Origin: Methyloterricola oryzae
Lineage (GTDB): Bacteria; Pseudomonadota; Gammaproteobacteria; Methylococcales; Methylococcaceae
Length of the DNA stretch: 64,000 bases
Assembly (NCBI RefSeq): GCF_000934725.1
Contig: NZ_JYNS01000011.1
Span: 1-64,000 of the forward strand
Direction: 5' to 3'
Made by a program: the position numbers and the translations under genes. Each line of letters begins with the position of its first letter. Positions within the stretch are counted from its first letter, which is position 1. Below the pieces are notes generated by a model, which worked only from the letters and a program-made list of their open reading frames with translations, did not search any database and was not told the origin of the DNA. This document shows positions 29,457 to 38,589 of this stretch, piece by piece.

Positions 29457-30851
29457 TCACACAGAGGAATCGATCAGATTCAGGTAATACAGCAGGTCCG
29501 GGTTGAGGGAGTCTTTGGCCAGCCCAAGCCTGCGGCGGCTCGGCCCGCTGCTTTCCGCCATCTCGTCGGACACACCCGGTGCCGGGCATTTCCGCGCGTC
29601 CAGCCTCCGGCTGAAAAAGCGGAACCGGCCGCCGCCGGATGCCTTCGCACGGTACATGGCCTGGTCTGCTCGCGTCATCAGGCTGACCTCATCCCCTCCG
29701 TCGCGCGGAAACAGTGCCACCCCGATGCTCACCGACATGGACGCATGAATCAGGTCAGCTTCGCAGCATTGAGGTGACTTGAATGTGCGCATCAATCCGG
29801 AGAGCACCTTGCGGACGCCCTCGACGGTGGCAACGTCCTTGAGGATCAACCCGAACTCATCGCCGCCCAGGCGCGCCACCGTATCCTCCTTGCGCAGGTG
29901 CCCGCTGAGGGTTCGACTCACGCCGAGCAAGAGCGAATCCCCTGCGGCATGGCCGTACAGGTCATTGATCGGCTTGAGTTGATCCACATCCACATAGCAA
30001 ACCGCGAACCCGCCGCCATAACGACCTGCGTGAATGAATTCGCGGTGGAGCCGGTCGCGGAACAGGGAGCGGTTGGGCAGCCCCGTCAGGCTGTCGTGGT
30101 TCGCCAGGTACTCCAGCTTCTCCAGGACCAGCAGGTTCTGGCTGATATCCCGGCCTGTCGCCACATAGTGGGTCACTCGGTTATTGGGGCCGATGAACGG
30201 CCTGATGCGCTTTTTCTCGTAGTAAAGTTCCCCGCTCTTACGCCGGTTAATGAACACGGCGCAGAACTCCCGCCCCTGTTCCAGGGTTTCCCACAGCTTG
30301 GCGTAGAAAGCTGGCGGATGTTCTCCGGAACGGAAAAGGCGCGGGGTGCTGCCAATGATTTCGGTCAGGGCGTATCCGGTCTGCAGCGCCAAGACGGTAT
30401 TGGCATAAACGATCCGGCCCTCCCGGTCCGTGACGCACACGCCGTTGTCGCTGCGCTCCGCCCGCGCCTGAAAACGCTCCAGGTCCGGGCCAGGAGGTGC
30501 CGTTTCGCCACCAATCCTCGAGCGCAGCTCGATCATCAGCGCCGGCTGCCCATCCCATTGCTGCGCCTCGCAAATGGCGGTCAGCGCCGCAGCAGGAGAT
30601 CCCTCTACGCGAACCTCGCAACTCCGCGCGCCGCCGCGGTGCAGCAATTCCGCCCAGGGAATATCCGGCAGTAATTGCGCAGCTGGCTCCCCAACGATAG
30701 CCGCGCCGACCGCGCCGAGCATTCGGGCGGCCGCTTCGTTGCAGAGCCTGATCCGCGCGCTGGCGTCTACCACGAGCAAGGCGCAGGGGGGCAATCCCAA
30801 GGCATTCTGGGGCGGCGTGTTAGAAGTCACGTGTGTTGCAGGGCGAATCAT
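29457..30851 (-). CDS. PAS-PAS-GGDEF diguanylate cyclase
   Basis: The enzyme makes cyclic di-GMP from two GTP. The 464 residues hold a first PAS-like region (about 20-115), a second PAS/PAC (about 130-250: GVCVTDREGRIVYANTVLALQTGYALTEI, VTHYVATGRDIS), then GGDEF (about 255-420). The active-site GGDEF is intact in RLGGDEFGLIL. The allosteric inhibitory site RxxD (RKED) lies exactly five residues before it, so product inhibition is expected. NHDSLTGLPNRSLF and DVDQLKPINDLYGHAAGD are also typical. No membrane helices are seen. It is the nearest gene upstream of pelD, a c-di-GMP receptor, and could feed it. Codon use is GC-rich, so it belongs to the host backbone. Confidence 0.93.
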   Translation of the reverse strand: MIRPATHVTSNTPPQNALGLPPCALLVVDASARIRLCNEAAARMLGAVGAAIVGEPAAQLLPDIPWAELLHRGGARSCEVRVEGSPAAALTAICEAQQWDGQPALMIELRSRIGGETAPPGPDLERFQARAERSDNGVCVTDREGRIVYANTVLALQTGYALTEIIGSTPRLFRSGEHPPAFYAKLWETLEQGREFCAVFINRRKSGELYYEKKRIRPFIGPNNRVTHYVATGRDISQNLLVLEKLEYLANHDSLTGLPNRSLFRDRLHREFIHAGRYGGGFAVCYVDVDQLKPINDLYGHAAGDSLLLGVSRTLSGHLRKEDTVARLGGDEFGLILKDVATVEGVRKVLSGLMRTFKSPQCCEADLIHASMSVSIGVALFPRDGGDEVSLMTRADQAMYRAKASGGGRFRFFSRRLDARKCPAPGVSDEMAESSGPSRRRLGLAKDSLNPDLLYYLNLIDSSV

Positions 30852-32413
30852 GTCAGTTCACAAAGCCTAAGCCTCGCTCGAACCAACACCCTTCCATCGG
30901 TGGCATACCGGGATGCCCATGCACCCTGGCACATGCTCAAGCGCTCACGAAATCCCGGAATTCATCCGCGATTCCTGCGGTGCTGGTGCGCACCGTCATA
31001 ATCGGCAACCCGTCGTTGTCGATTTAATCAGTCGCCGTAAAGCGGGTTTCCGGCGTCATTCGCCGCGGGATCCATTTTCGGACCCATTGTGCGACTTTCC
31101 TTAAAGCTACTCCGGCACGGGTGCCCGCTAAAGGCAAACACGCGACAGGTTAATGTTCGAAGCTAGCCCATGTTCCCACGTAATGTTCATCCGCCGAATA
31201 GGGCAATGCGCATTTCTACGCACTATCAAACCCCAAATACCCGTGAACTCAGCGTCCAACACAGTCAGGGACTCGAGTGCGTGGGCGGGGAGACCGATAT
31301 GACTCCTCCAATTTCTTAAAACGTTCAAGGAGGAGGGCACGTAAGAACCCACACCACATCGCCCCCCAAACTCCCAATGCTTTCATCTTGCCACATAGCC
31401 CCGAAACTCTATTATCACAATGGGGTTAGACTCAATCGTGCCCCAAGAGCCACATGTTGTCATAAGCAGTTTTACTGATACCGCGACGTCCGAAATAACT
31501 CTAGGGCCTTACTAAGCTATATTGGAGCACCTTTCAAAAGTGCCCGCGTAGTCACACCTACGCAACCTCTGATCTGCATTATGCGGCACCACAGTGCTAT
31601 CTTATTGAGCTGTCAAATATTTATCAGCTCATGCAACGACCTCCTCACCATGAACCAACCTAACTCAATTCTTCAATTGCTTAGCCATGTCTTTTATGGA
31701 CATCCAACGTTCTGCGAAGAAACATAGCAGCCCTACTTAGACGATTGCAGTCAACAAATACCTCGGACCGGGCAAAGCTCAAATACACCGTATAACCACG
31801 TATTGTTTTACCAAAAAATCAACTTATGATTGCATTTGAAATACATTAATGTTACGCCAAAATCTATTGCTAATCTGGGCATAAGTTAGGCTAAATAAAC
31901 TGTAACATATTATTTAATTCGTTGCCCCCCCGGACTTCAGTAGCCCGGGGGTAGGTTCGACCCTGACAAGGGTGATAACACTATTGCGCAGCGTGCTGCT
32001 GATTTACCGCAATAAACTCATGAAGGGCCAATTGAGATGAGACTGAATTGTTGACTTTAAGAGGCGCATCTCTCGGGTAAAGTATTTTAGCCGTGCGCCT
32101 GGAAATCACCCTAAGTAACTCACAACGCGCTAGTTATGGCTTAATAGAAACAGCGGTCAAGTCGAGGGAAATACGCGCTTTGGTTGGGGGTGGATCAACA
32201 AATACTCAATGCGCTGGGGTGTCGTGGCAAAAAATCTCGTAGGTGCGATCCGATGTCAATCTCACACATATTATCCGGCGACATGCCACCGTTTGGCGGA
32301 ACCGGCAATATTCTAACCTTAGCTTCAGAAATTAGAGCACGTTTCCAAAGTCTCGAATTCACATACTAAACTCTCCTTTTCATTCCGAGCGCTTAGCAAA
32401 CGGTAAATGAAAA
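30852..32413. other. Long AT-rich non-coding region before pelD
   Basis: In 1.56 kb I see only short, unconvincing open frames. Composition changes here from GC-rich to AT-rich. Two neighbouring hairpins at 31927-31973 are listed separately. The pelD promoter should lie near 32100-32400. This looks like decayed or foreign DNA at the island boundary. Confidence 0.5.
31927..31973. other. Two adjacent hairpins, possible structured RNA
   Basis: CCCCCGG/CCGGGGG (31927-31933, 31945-31951) and ACCCT/AGGGT (31960-31964, 31969-31973) form stems in an otherwise AT-rich region. There is no T-run after them, so they are not an obvious terminator. They do not match a tRNA or a riboswitch class that I know. 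Confidence 0.3.
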
Positions 32414-33778
32414 ATGCGGACAGAAATACCTACTTCATCGACTACAAAGGCCTGGGCTGAAAACTTGCTTCTGACCAGCGCCATACCAACTGTAGGAATC
32501 CTAATTACCCCGTCCGATCCATTTTTCATTGACGCGCCATTTCCTTGGGTACTTCTTCCTCTTCTGTTGTTGGCGCTTCGTTACGGCACAAACCACGGTA
32601 CAGTCAGCCTATTGCTTCTCGCCACAGCCTATGAAATCGGCCTCTATATTGGCTATTGGGAGCCGACTAAACATTCTCTTTCTTCGCTAGCCATCGGCAT
32701 GCTTCTCATCATATTCATTTGTGGCGAATTTCATGAGATTTACGAGAGACGCATGCATGCGCTTCAGATCAAATACTCGCGGCAAAACGCGCGAATGAAT
32801 GAGTTCGTTCCACTTTATCAGCTATTGAAAAGTTCGCACGCCCAGTTAGAACGGAAACTTGGAGGGCGCTTCATGAGCCTGCGCAAGTCGCTCCAGGAGC
32901 TTCAGTCCCGAATTCTCACATTTTCGTTAGCGAAAGGCCCTCCTCTCGAAGGAATCGCCATGCCAATTCTGGATTTCTTCTGCTTCCACACCAGCACACG
33001 ATCTGCCGCTTTGTATTCAATCAATATCAAAGGCCAACTAATGCATCCAGCCATGGCCTGCTTCGGCAACCCTCGTCCGGTTTGGCCAACGAATCACTTA
33101 TTGCGCGAAGTACTTAGAACGCGCCAAGTCGTAAGTATCCAACCAGACCATTACGATACTGTGGACGGTACTTTATCTATCGTGCCCCTGATCGATGTGG
33201 ACGACAAAATTTGGGCAGTGATCGTCATTAACGAAATGTCCTTATTCGACTTTAACCACCAGACCTTAACCTTACTCGCGGTACTTGGTGGACGCATTGG
33301 AGACCTGATTAGGCGTCGGAACTCGATATTTTCCCTAAGCGAATGCTCCATACAAACGCTTGATACAGCCATCCGGCGAGCCGACTATGAGTTAAGAGAA
33401 TTCAAGTTGCCGTCAGCCATAATCGCTATAACCGTGCCCCCCCATAATCAGGATGATGCCTGTGGGAAATTGCTTGGCGGTGGACGCGGATCGGATGAGG
33501 TGTGGTGTATCAAAAGATACGACGGTTGTCAGATCCTTATTCGCCTCTTACATTTTACAGACGAGCAGGCTCTTGCAAGTTTTTTGAGCAGAAATGGCAT
33601 TCTCGACTCGCTGTCTGCCAGTTCGACGCTCGTTTCAAGTGTTACATGGTGTTTGACCCCCGAACAGTGCCCGGAATCCCTATTGGCCGAGATTACAGCT
33701 ACGCTCAAAATTCCCAGTACGCCGATTCAACCATCCGTCGAGGTTGACAAAGCAAAGTCACGGGCAGAAGTTGACTGA
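32414..33778 (+). CDS. pelD: PelD, c-di-GMP receptor of Pel-type exopolysaccharide synthesis
   Basis: This inner-membrane protein activates Pel polymer synthesis when it binds c-di-GMP. Its 454 residues match PelD length. About four helices lie at 20-115 (WVLLPLLLLALRYG, SSLAIGMLLIIFICGEFHEIYERR), then a coiled linker, a GAF-like domain (about 165-310) and a degenerate GGDEF domain (about 325-445) without an active site. The binding motif RxxD is Arg358-Gly-Ser-Asp361, and a further Arg393 sits 32 residues after the Asp. This is the same spacing as I recall for Arg367/Asp370/Arg402 of Pseudomonas PelD. The gene is AT-rich compared with the flanks. It stands alone: the next gene on this strand is 4.8 kb away. 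The ribosome-binding site before ATG 32414 is weak. Confidence 0.9.
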   Translation: MRTEIPTSSTTKAWAENLLLTSAIPTVGILITPSDPFFIDAPFPWVLLPLLLLALRYGTNHGTVSLLLLATAYEIGLYIGYWEPTKHSLSSLAIGMLLIIFICGEFHEIYERRMHALQIKYSRQNARMNEFVPLYQLLKSSHAQLERKLGGRFMSLRKSLQELQSRILTFSLAKGPPLEGIAMPILDFFCFHTSTRSAALYSINIKGQLMHPAMACFGNPRPVWPTNHLLREVLRTRQVVSIQPDHYDTVDGTLSIVPLIDVDDKIWAVIVINEMSLFDFNHQTLTLLAVLGGRIGDLIRRRNSIFSLSECSIQTLDTAIRRADYELREFKLPSAIIAITVPPHNQDDACGKLLGGGRGSDEVWCIKRYDGCQILIRLLHFTDEQALASFLSRNGILDSLSASSTLVSSVTWCLTPEQCPESLLAEITATLKIPSTPIQPSVEVDKAKSRAEVD

Positions 33779-34002
33779 TTGGGAAGTTACTCATCTCCTT
33801 TCAGAACCGGCCGCGTAAAATTGGATCGACGGTTAAGAGGGTGTGGACAAATAATATACAGTCGGACCTGCAAAACTCAGACCGCGAAAGCATTCCGATC
33901 GGAGTTCGAATCGACATCCCGACCAAGAATTTCCGCGGATAGTGCAGACACCCATCGCAGAAAATCGAGCCAAAAAATGGGTTTGATCAGGCCGGAGAGG
34001 AT

Positions 34003-34392
34003 GGCCTTAGCCACTAGCACCTGGGCCAGAAGACCGGTGGTCGGTAGCCCCTTGTCGATGACATGGGCCGGCGCCGGCACCTGGACCAGCGTTTCGCAGT
34101 GAAGGCAGACACACTTGCCGCGGATGTGGCGCTCGACGCTGAAAGTGCCGGGGGTTTAGTCCAGCTTCTCGGCGATCCGCTTCAGTTCACAGCCGCAGGC
34201 ACAATGCGTGGAATCTGGCTGGTAGTGGATCTCCCGGCGCGGTAACTCGGGCGGCAGCGGCCGGCGCTTCGGATTCTGTTTGGTGATGGTTTTGTCATCG
34301 CGCGCCACCCCGGCAACTGAGGCCTCGGGCTCTCTGCAAGCATCCACCACCTGCCATTTTAATTCGGCGCTGTGCTGCCGCCGGGTGCGCTT
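34003..34392 (-). pseudogene. IS66-type transposase remnant: tnpA start fused to tnpC zinc-finger region
   Basis: Read leftward, the sequence starts KRTRRQHSAELKWQVVDACREPEASVAGVA, the N terminus of an IS66 TnpA. It passes directly into KRRPLPPELPRREIHYQPDSTHCACGCELKRIAEKLD, stop, TPGTFSVERHIRGKCVCLHCETLVQVPAPAHVIDKGLPTTGLLAQVLVAKA, the zinc-finger part of TnpC. An internal deletion has removed the end of tnpA, all of tnpB and the start of tnpC. A TAA replaces the Tyr codon after KLD. The TnpC similarity ends at about 34003. It is a dead relic. Confidence 0.85.
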
Positions 34393-34540
34393 ATTACTCC
34401 GGCCACTATTATCCGAACCGATGCTCGGTCGGTAATTTTGTAGTTTCAGTCAGTTAGGTCAGAAACCTGTGCGCTTTATTGCGGCCGGAGTAATAGTGTA
34501 TTCGGCCATAGTGTCCGCCAAGAAAATAAGTGGACACTAT
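34392..34540. repeat. Two short inverted repeats beside the IS66 relic
   Basis: TATTACTCCGGCC (34392-34404) is matched exactly in reverse complement at 34483-34495. ATAGTGTCC (34508-34516) is matched at 34532-34540. They abut the relic and may be ends of other, now deleted, insertion sequences. Confidence 0.55.
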
Positions 34541-34733
34541 CCTGCACGCTTACCTCATTGCCTCACAGATTACTTTGCCGGACGGATAATCAATTTCGGC
34601 AGAAATCTCAGTGCTTACGCAACCTGCAGAGTTTTTCCAGAGACGACTACTTATTGTCAATTAAAATCACCGTCTTCATTCATACGATTGCCCTGCACTT
34701 CCACACGAATTGGTATAGACCAAAAATGTTGGC

Positions 34734-35729
34734 TCAAACGTTGTATATCTGTGGCTTATAGTCAGACATATTCCCCGCTATCCACTCCATGGTCTTTTTC
34801 AGGCCCATTTCCAGACTTGTAAGGCTTTCCCATCCTATCGTCTTTCGTGCAAGGTCTGCATTAGCGATTAATTCATAGACCTCACTATTACGCGGCCGAA
34901 GTCGAGTGCTTTCAACTTCTACTGTCGGCGAACGCCCTAAAATCTGGAACGCGACATTCATCAATTCACCCATGGTTACCCCAGTCCCACTCCCAAGATT
35001 CAAGGTCAGGCCTTCGACATCCGAGGCTGTTGCTGCGAGTATAAATCCACGTACGGTGTCTCCCACATAGTTCATGTCTCTAACTGGCTCCAGAGAACCA
35101 GTCCTGACAGTATTACCGCTAAGCGCTTGCGTGAGTATGGTTGGGAGAAATGCACGAGCTGACTGTCGTGGACCATAGGTATTAAAGGGTCGGACAATCA
35201 CCACCGGTAATTCAAAAGATCGCCAATAGGATTCGGCAAGCTTGTCCGCGCCTATTTTGCTGGCGGAATATGGTGATTGCCCCTGTAGTGGATGTTTCTC
35301 ATCGATAGGTGTATACAGAGCTGTACCATAAGTTTCACTTGTTGACGTATGTAGCAGTCGAGCAACACCATTCTTCCTACATGCTTCCAAGACGTGAAGT
35401 GTGCCCCGTACATTGGTTTCTACATATTCTGCTGGCGCAAGATAGGAGTAAGGTATTGGAATGAGTGCTGCCAAGTGAAAAACTATTTCGGCTCCCTTTG
35501 TTATGCGATCTACGAAGTAAGGGTCACGAATATTTCCAGCATACACTTCGATCTGGGATCTTATGCTTTCTGGAAGGCGCTCCAGTTGCCCCCAATCGTT
35601 TCTTGAGTTATATGTAACTAAAGCTTTTACGCTTGCTCCCTCCTTCACCAACGCTTCAGTCAGGTGACTGCCAATAAAACCGCCGGCGCCAGTAACCAGG
35701 ACCCTTTTCCCGGTAATTTTTTGAGACAT
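34734..35729 (-). CDS. legB: LegB-like NAD-dependent nucleotide-sugar 4,6-dehydratase
   Basis: This cytoplasmic SDR of 331 residues has a Rossmann motif (VLVTGAGGFIGSHLTEALV), a Tyr-x3-Lys pair in PYSASKIGADKLAESYWRSF and the catalytic stretch LLHTSTSETYGTA. Features recalled for LegB dehydratases are YNSRNDWGQLERLP, HLAALIPIPYSYLAPAEYVETNVRGTLHVLE, FNTYGPRQSARAFLPTILTQ and the C-terminal YKPQIYNV. LegB makes a 4-keto-6-deoxy amino sugar from (GDP- or UDP-)GlcNAc on the way to legionaminic or bacillosamine-type sugars. No legC, legI or legF follows, so the product may feed another polymer, possibly the Pel-type one. ATG 35729 has GAGGTG at ideal distance; a GTG at 35738 is an alternative. Codon use is AT-rich. 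Confidence 0.82.
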   Translation of the reverse strand: MSQKITGKRVLVTGAGGFIGSHLTEALVKEGASVKALVTYNSRNDWGQLERLPESIRSQIEVYAGNIRDPYFVDRITKGAEIVFHLAALIPIPYSYLAPAEYVETNVRGTLHVLEACRKNGVARLLHTSTSETYGTALYTPIDEKHPLQGQSPYSASKIGADKLAESYWRSFELPVVIVRPFNTYGPRQSARAFLPTILTQALSGNTVRTGSLEPVRDMNYVGDTVRGFILAATASDVEGLTLNLGSGTGVTMGELMNVAFQILGRSPTVEVESTRLRPRNSEVYELIANADLARKTIGWESLTSLEMGLKKTMEWIAGNMSDYKPQIYNV

Positions 35730-35816
35730 AATTGCCACCTCATAAAATTGATATATAAATAAGTAATCCTAAAACACTGCCTTACTGAAGTGCGGGGTAT
35801 GCAGGGCTCACGGCCA

Positions 35817-36005
35817 TTAGCAAATAATGACCAATTGACAGCCAACTTGTGCAACATCCAGATTCATCGCTCTCAGGATGTCGGCCGTGTCCCGGGCCGA
35901 CTCGGGGTCGTCAAAAAATGCGAACAGCAGGCCGGCACTGCGATGGATGGAACCATGGTGATGCCGGATGGCTGAAACGGCCGCTCTTTCCGAACCTGTA
36001 TTCAC
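35817..36005 (-). CDS. Small hypothetical ORF, possibly a gene fragment
   Basis: A 62-residue frame reads SAIRHHHGSIHRSAGLLFAFFDDPESARDTADILRAMNLDVAQVGCQLV. Its GC-rich codon use is unlike the AT-rich DNA around it, which suggests a piece of a backbone gene. I do not recognise a family and no ribosome-binding site is obvious. It lies between glmS and legB and could be a remnant left at an insertion boundary. Confidence 0.3.
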   Translation of the reverse strand: MNTGSERAAVSAIRHHHGSIHRSAGLLFAFFDDPESARDTADILRAMNLDVAQVGCQLVIIC

Positions 36006-36056
36006 GACACATGGACCTGTTTTCGCTGACGACGACTGAAAAGCTCATCGCTCTGC

Positions 36057-37898
36057 TTACTCGACGGTGACGGACTTAGCGAGATTCCGCGGCTGATCGA
36101 GATCGGTGCCGCGCAACAGGGCCACGTGGTACGCCAGAAGCTGCAAGGGAATGCTGTACACGATGGGGGCGGTCAACTCATCGACTTCAGGGAGCCGGAT
36201 GACCTCGATGCCAGTCAAGCCGCTCAAATCCGTTTCCCGACTCGCCAGCACAAAGATCTGCCCACCGCGGGCGCGAACCTCCGCCAGGTTGGAATTCAGC
36301 TTCTCCGCCAGTCTGTTGTTGGGTGCGAGGGCGATGACCGGCATACGTTCATCCACCAGGGCGAGCGGCCCGTGCTTGAGTTCGCCAGCCGCAAAGCACT
36401 CGGCATGGATATAGGAAATCTCCTTCAGCTTCAACGCGCCTTCCATGGCCACCGGGTACATCGCTCCGCGCCCCAAATAGATCGCGTGTTCGCACAAGGC
36501 GATGCGTTGTGCCCATTGCCGGATCGCAGTCTCCAGGCGCAACGCGGTGACGATCTGTGTACGCAACTGACGCAAGGCGGCGGAGGCTAACCGCTCCATC
36601 AGGCCCGGGTGGCCGGGCCGGAATCGACAAAGAGCGAGGACCAACAGCGCCAGGCCGGTCAACTGCGTGGTGAAAGCCTTTGTGGATGCAACCCCGATTT
36701 CCGGCCCGGCTTGGGTCATGAGGGAAGAAGCCGAAGCTCGCACCAGCGAGCTTTCGGCCACGTTGCACAGAGCCAGAGTGTGCACGTACCCCAACCGCTT
36801 GGCCAGGGAAAGCGCGGCCAGCGTGTCGGCGGTTTCGCCCGACTGGGAGATGCTGACGAACAAGGTGCCCGGTGGCACCACCAGATCACGGTAACGGTAC
36901 TCGCTGGCGACTTCCACCGTGCACGGGATTCTGGCCATGGCTTCGATCCAGTGGCGCGCAATCAGGCCCGCGTGGTAGCTGGTGCCGCAGGCAACGATAT
37001 GCACGCCGCGGGTTCGTCTAAGAGCCTCCCAGGCGCTGGCTTCAAAGGCCACATCCAGAAGACCCGCTTCGTTCAAGCGACCGTTCAGGGTTTGCGTCAC
37101 GGCTCCCGGTTGCTCGTGGATTTCCTTGTGCATGTAATGGCTATGCCCGGCATGTTCGCAGGCATCGGCATGCAGGTTCACCTCCTTGACCGGGCGACTG
37201 GTCGGAATGCCGGCCTGATCATGGACTTCCACGCCTTCGCGCGTGAGCACGGCGATGTCCCCATCCTCGAGAAACAGGAAGCGGCGGGTCTCCCGCAATA
37301 AGGCAAACACGTCCGATGCCATGAAGTTCTCCCCTTCGCCCAGGCCGATGACCAGGGGACTGCCGAAGCGGGCGGCGACCAAACGGTCGGGTTCGGGAAC
37401 GGCAATCACCCCGATGGCATAACTGCCGGAGAACAGGTTCGTGGCAGCCCGCACGGCCTCTTCGAGCGTATGCCCCTGCTCGAGGAAGTCCTGGATCTGG
37501 TGCGCGATGACCTCGGTGTCGGTGTCCGACGTGAATTCAAAGCCCCTGTTCTGGAGCTGGACACGCAGTTCGTGATGGTTCTCGATGATGCCATTGTGCA
37601 CAACGGCGACCGACGCCCGCGACAGATGCGGGTGCGCATTGCGTTCTGTCGGTACGCCATGTGTCGCCCAGCGTGCGTGGGCAATTCCCGCCAGGCCGCC
37701 GCGAGGAACCGGATCGGTCGCGATGCGCTGCTCCAGCTCCTTCAGCTTTCCCACGCTGCGCTTGCGCCAAATCTGCCCCCTGGCATCCAGGACCGCGATG
37801 CCGGTGGAGTCGTAACCCCTATACTCCAAGCGACGTAGTCCCTCTACAAGAATGGGTGCAATTTGTCTCTGCGCTATTGATCCGACTATCCCGCACAT
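36057..37898 (-). CDS. glmS: Glutamine-fructose-6-phosphate aminotransferase (isomerizing)
   Basis: GlmS makes glucosamine-6-phosphate, the first step to UDP-GlcNAc. Its 613 residues are full length. The glutaminase domain begins with Met-Cys2 (MCGIVGSIAQRQ; Cys2 is the nucleophile), with RLEYRGYDSTGIA, ARWATHG and HNGIIENHHELR. Two SIS domains follow (VACGTSYHAGLIARHW, SISQSGETADTLAAL) and the C terminus DQPRNLAKSVTVE is conserved. It is GC-rich like the backbone although its neighbours on both sides are AT-rich. It may be the original chromosomal glmS around which the island was built, and it supplies amino-sugar precursor that a Pel-type polymer would need. The usual neighbour glmU is not in the window. 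Confidence 0.96.
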   Translation of the reverse strand: MCGIVGSIAQRQIAPILVEGLRRLEYRGYDSTGIAVLDARGQIWRKRSVGKLKELEQRIATDPVPRGGLAGIAHARWATHGVPTERNAHPHLSRASVAVVHNGIIENHHELRVQLQNRGFEFTSDTDTEVIAHQIQDFLEQGHTLEEAVRAATNLFSGSYAIGVIAVPEPDRLVAARFGSPLVIGLGEGENFMASDVFALLRETRRFLFLEDGDIAVLTREGVEVHDQAGIPTSRPVKEVNLHADACEHAGHSHYMHKEIHEQPGAVTQTLNGRLNEAGLLDVAFEASAWEALRRTRGVHIVACGTSYHAGLIARHWIEAMARIPCTVEVASEYRYRDLVVPPGTLFVSISQSGETADTLAALSLAKRLGYVHTLALCNVAESSLVRASASSLMTQAGPEIGVASTKAFTTQLTGLALLVLALCRFRPGHPGLMERLASAALRQLRTQIVTALRLETAIRQWAQRIALCEHAIYLGRGAMYPVAMEGALKLKEISYIHAECFAAGELKHGPLALVDERMPVIALAPNNRLAEKLNSNLAEVRARGGQIFVLASRETDLSGLTGIEVIRLPEVDELTAPIVYSIPLQLLAYHVALLRGTDLDQPRNLAKSVTVE

Positions 37899-38589
37899 CT
37901 TGCCTCCGCATGAGCTTCAATGACCTAGCCGCCTCGCAATCTGGACTCAACGCTGAGCAACGCAAGGAAGCCTAGCCTTACTCGATTAGATACCAAGCAT
38001 CGTGAGTATCCGCTTATTGTGACGGTACTGTGGGGGTCCCCTCCAAAAAAGATTAAACGATATTTTTGTAACTCCTTGTGTACCCTTCAAATGATACATT
38101 TCTACGTCACACTAGCTTACCAGCGCGAAAGTCAGTCGATGAGTCATGACGCAAGCTTCACATTGTAACAGTTATGTGACAACGCCTAAGTGCTGCTATA
38201 GATGACCGCAAGGTTTTCACGTACCCACGAGCCAAATAATATTTCCTGCTTTTCAATAAACAATACGTATCCATACGTGCAAAGAAAATAATCCAAGAGT
38301 AAACATCTATGCGGTTACTTTCTTAGTCGAATTAATACGTAATTGTACGCTGTCTTGAGAACTAATCTAGTGTTTTTATGCGTCCATAGTTGCTTCGGAG
38401 TTTAACTTGCTTTGATCTTAGTGTGTGTGTAGCGACGGAGATGTGCGTAGCGTAGCTGGAAGGAATACCCAATTTATATCAAAGTGTCGGCTCTATCCAA
38501 GTCAGGAGAACATCAGTGTGTTTTTTTGGATGCATATCTATCTTGTTTAAAGGTACTTTGACTTCAATGCTTTACAGAGGAGAGTGAAC
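37899..38589. promoter_or_regulatory. AT-rich intergenic region upstream of the pelEFG-containing operon
   Basis: In 691 bases no convincing gene is seen. It must contain the glmS promoter (left) and the promoter of the rightward operon. The operon ribosome-binding site, GAGGAGAG, is at 38577-38584. I checked for a c-di-GMP riboswitch fold and found no recognisable core. No sigma-54 site was seen. Confidence 0.45.

Larger units (their letters stand above)
33779..34733. other. Intergenic region after pelD with insertion-sequence debris
   Basis: No intact gene is visible in these 955 bases. They hold an IS66-type remnant (34003-34392), a 13-base inverted repeat (34392-34495) and a second 9-base inverted repeat, listed separately. 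The remainder (about 34545-34733) shows no coding signal. Confidence 0.6.

Noticed and set aside
31128-31352. Minus-strand frame of 74 codons
   Set aside because: No ribosome-binding site, atypical composition and no recognisable motif in an AT-rich gap.
31921-31980. tRNA-like sequence (GGTTCGA loop and stems)
   Set aside because: No acceptor stem, anticodon arm or cloverleaf could be built around it.
36057-37898. glmS as a PtmF-type legionaminic pathway isomerase
   Set aside because: It has the complete glutaminase and both SIS domains and normal GlmS length, so the housekeeping enzyme is the simpler reading.
38380-38580. Possible c-di-GMP riboswitch before the pelEFG operon
   Set aside because: I could not find the conserved core or the two-helix arrangement of either known c-di-GMP riboswitch class.
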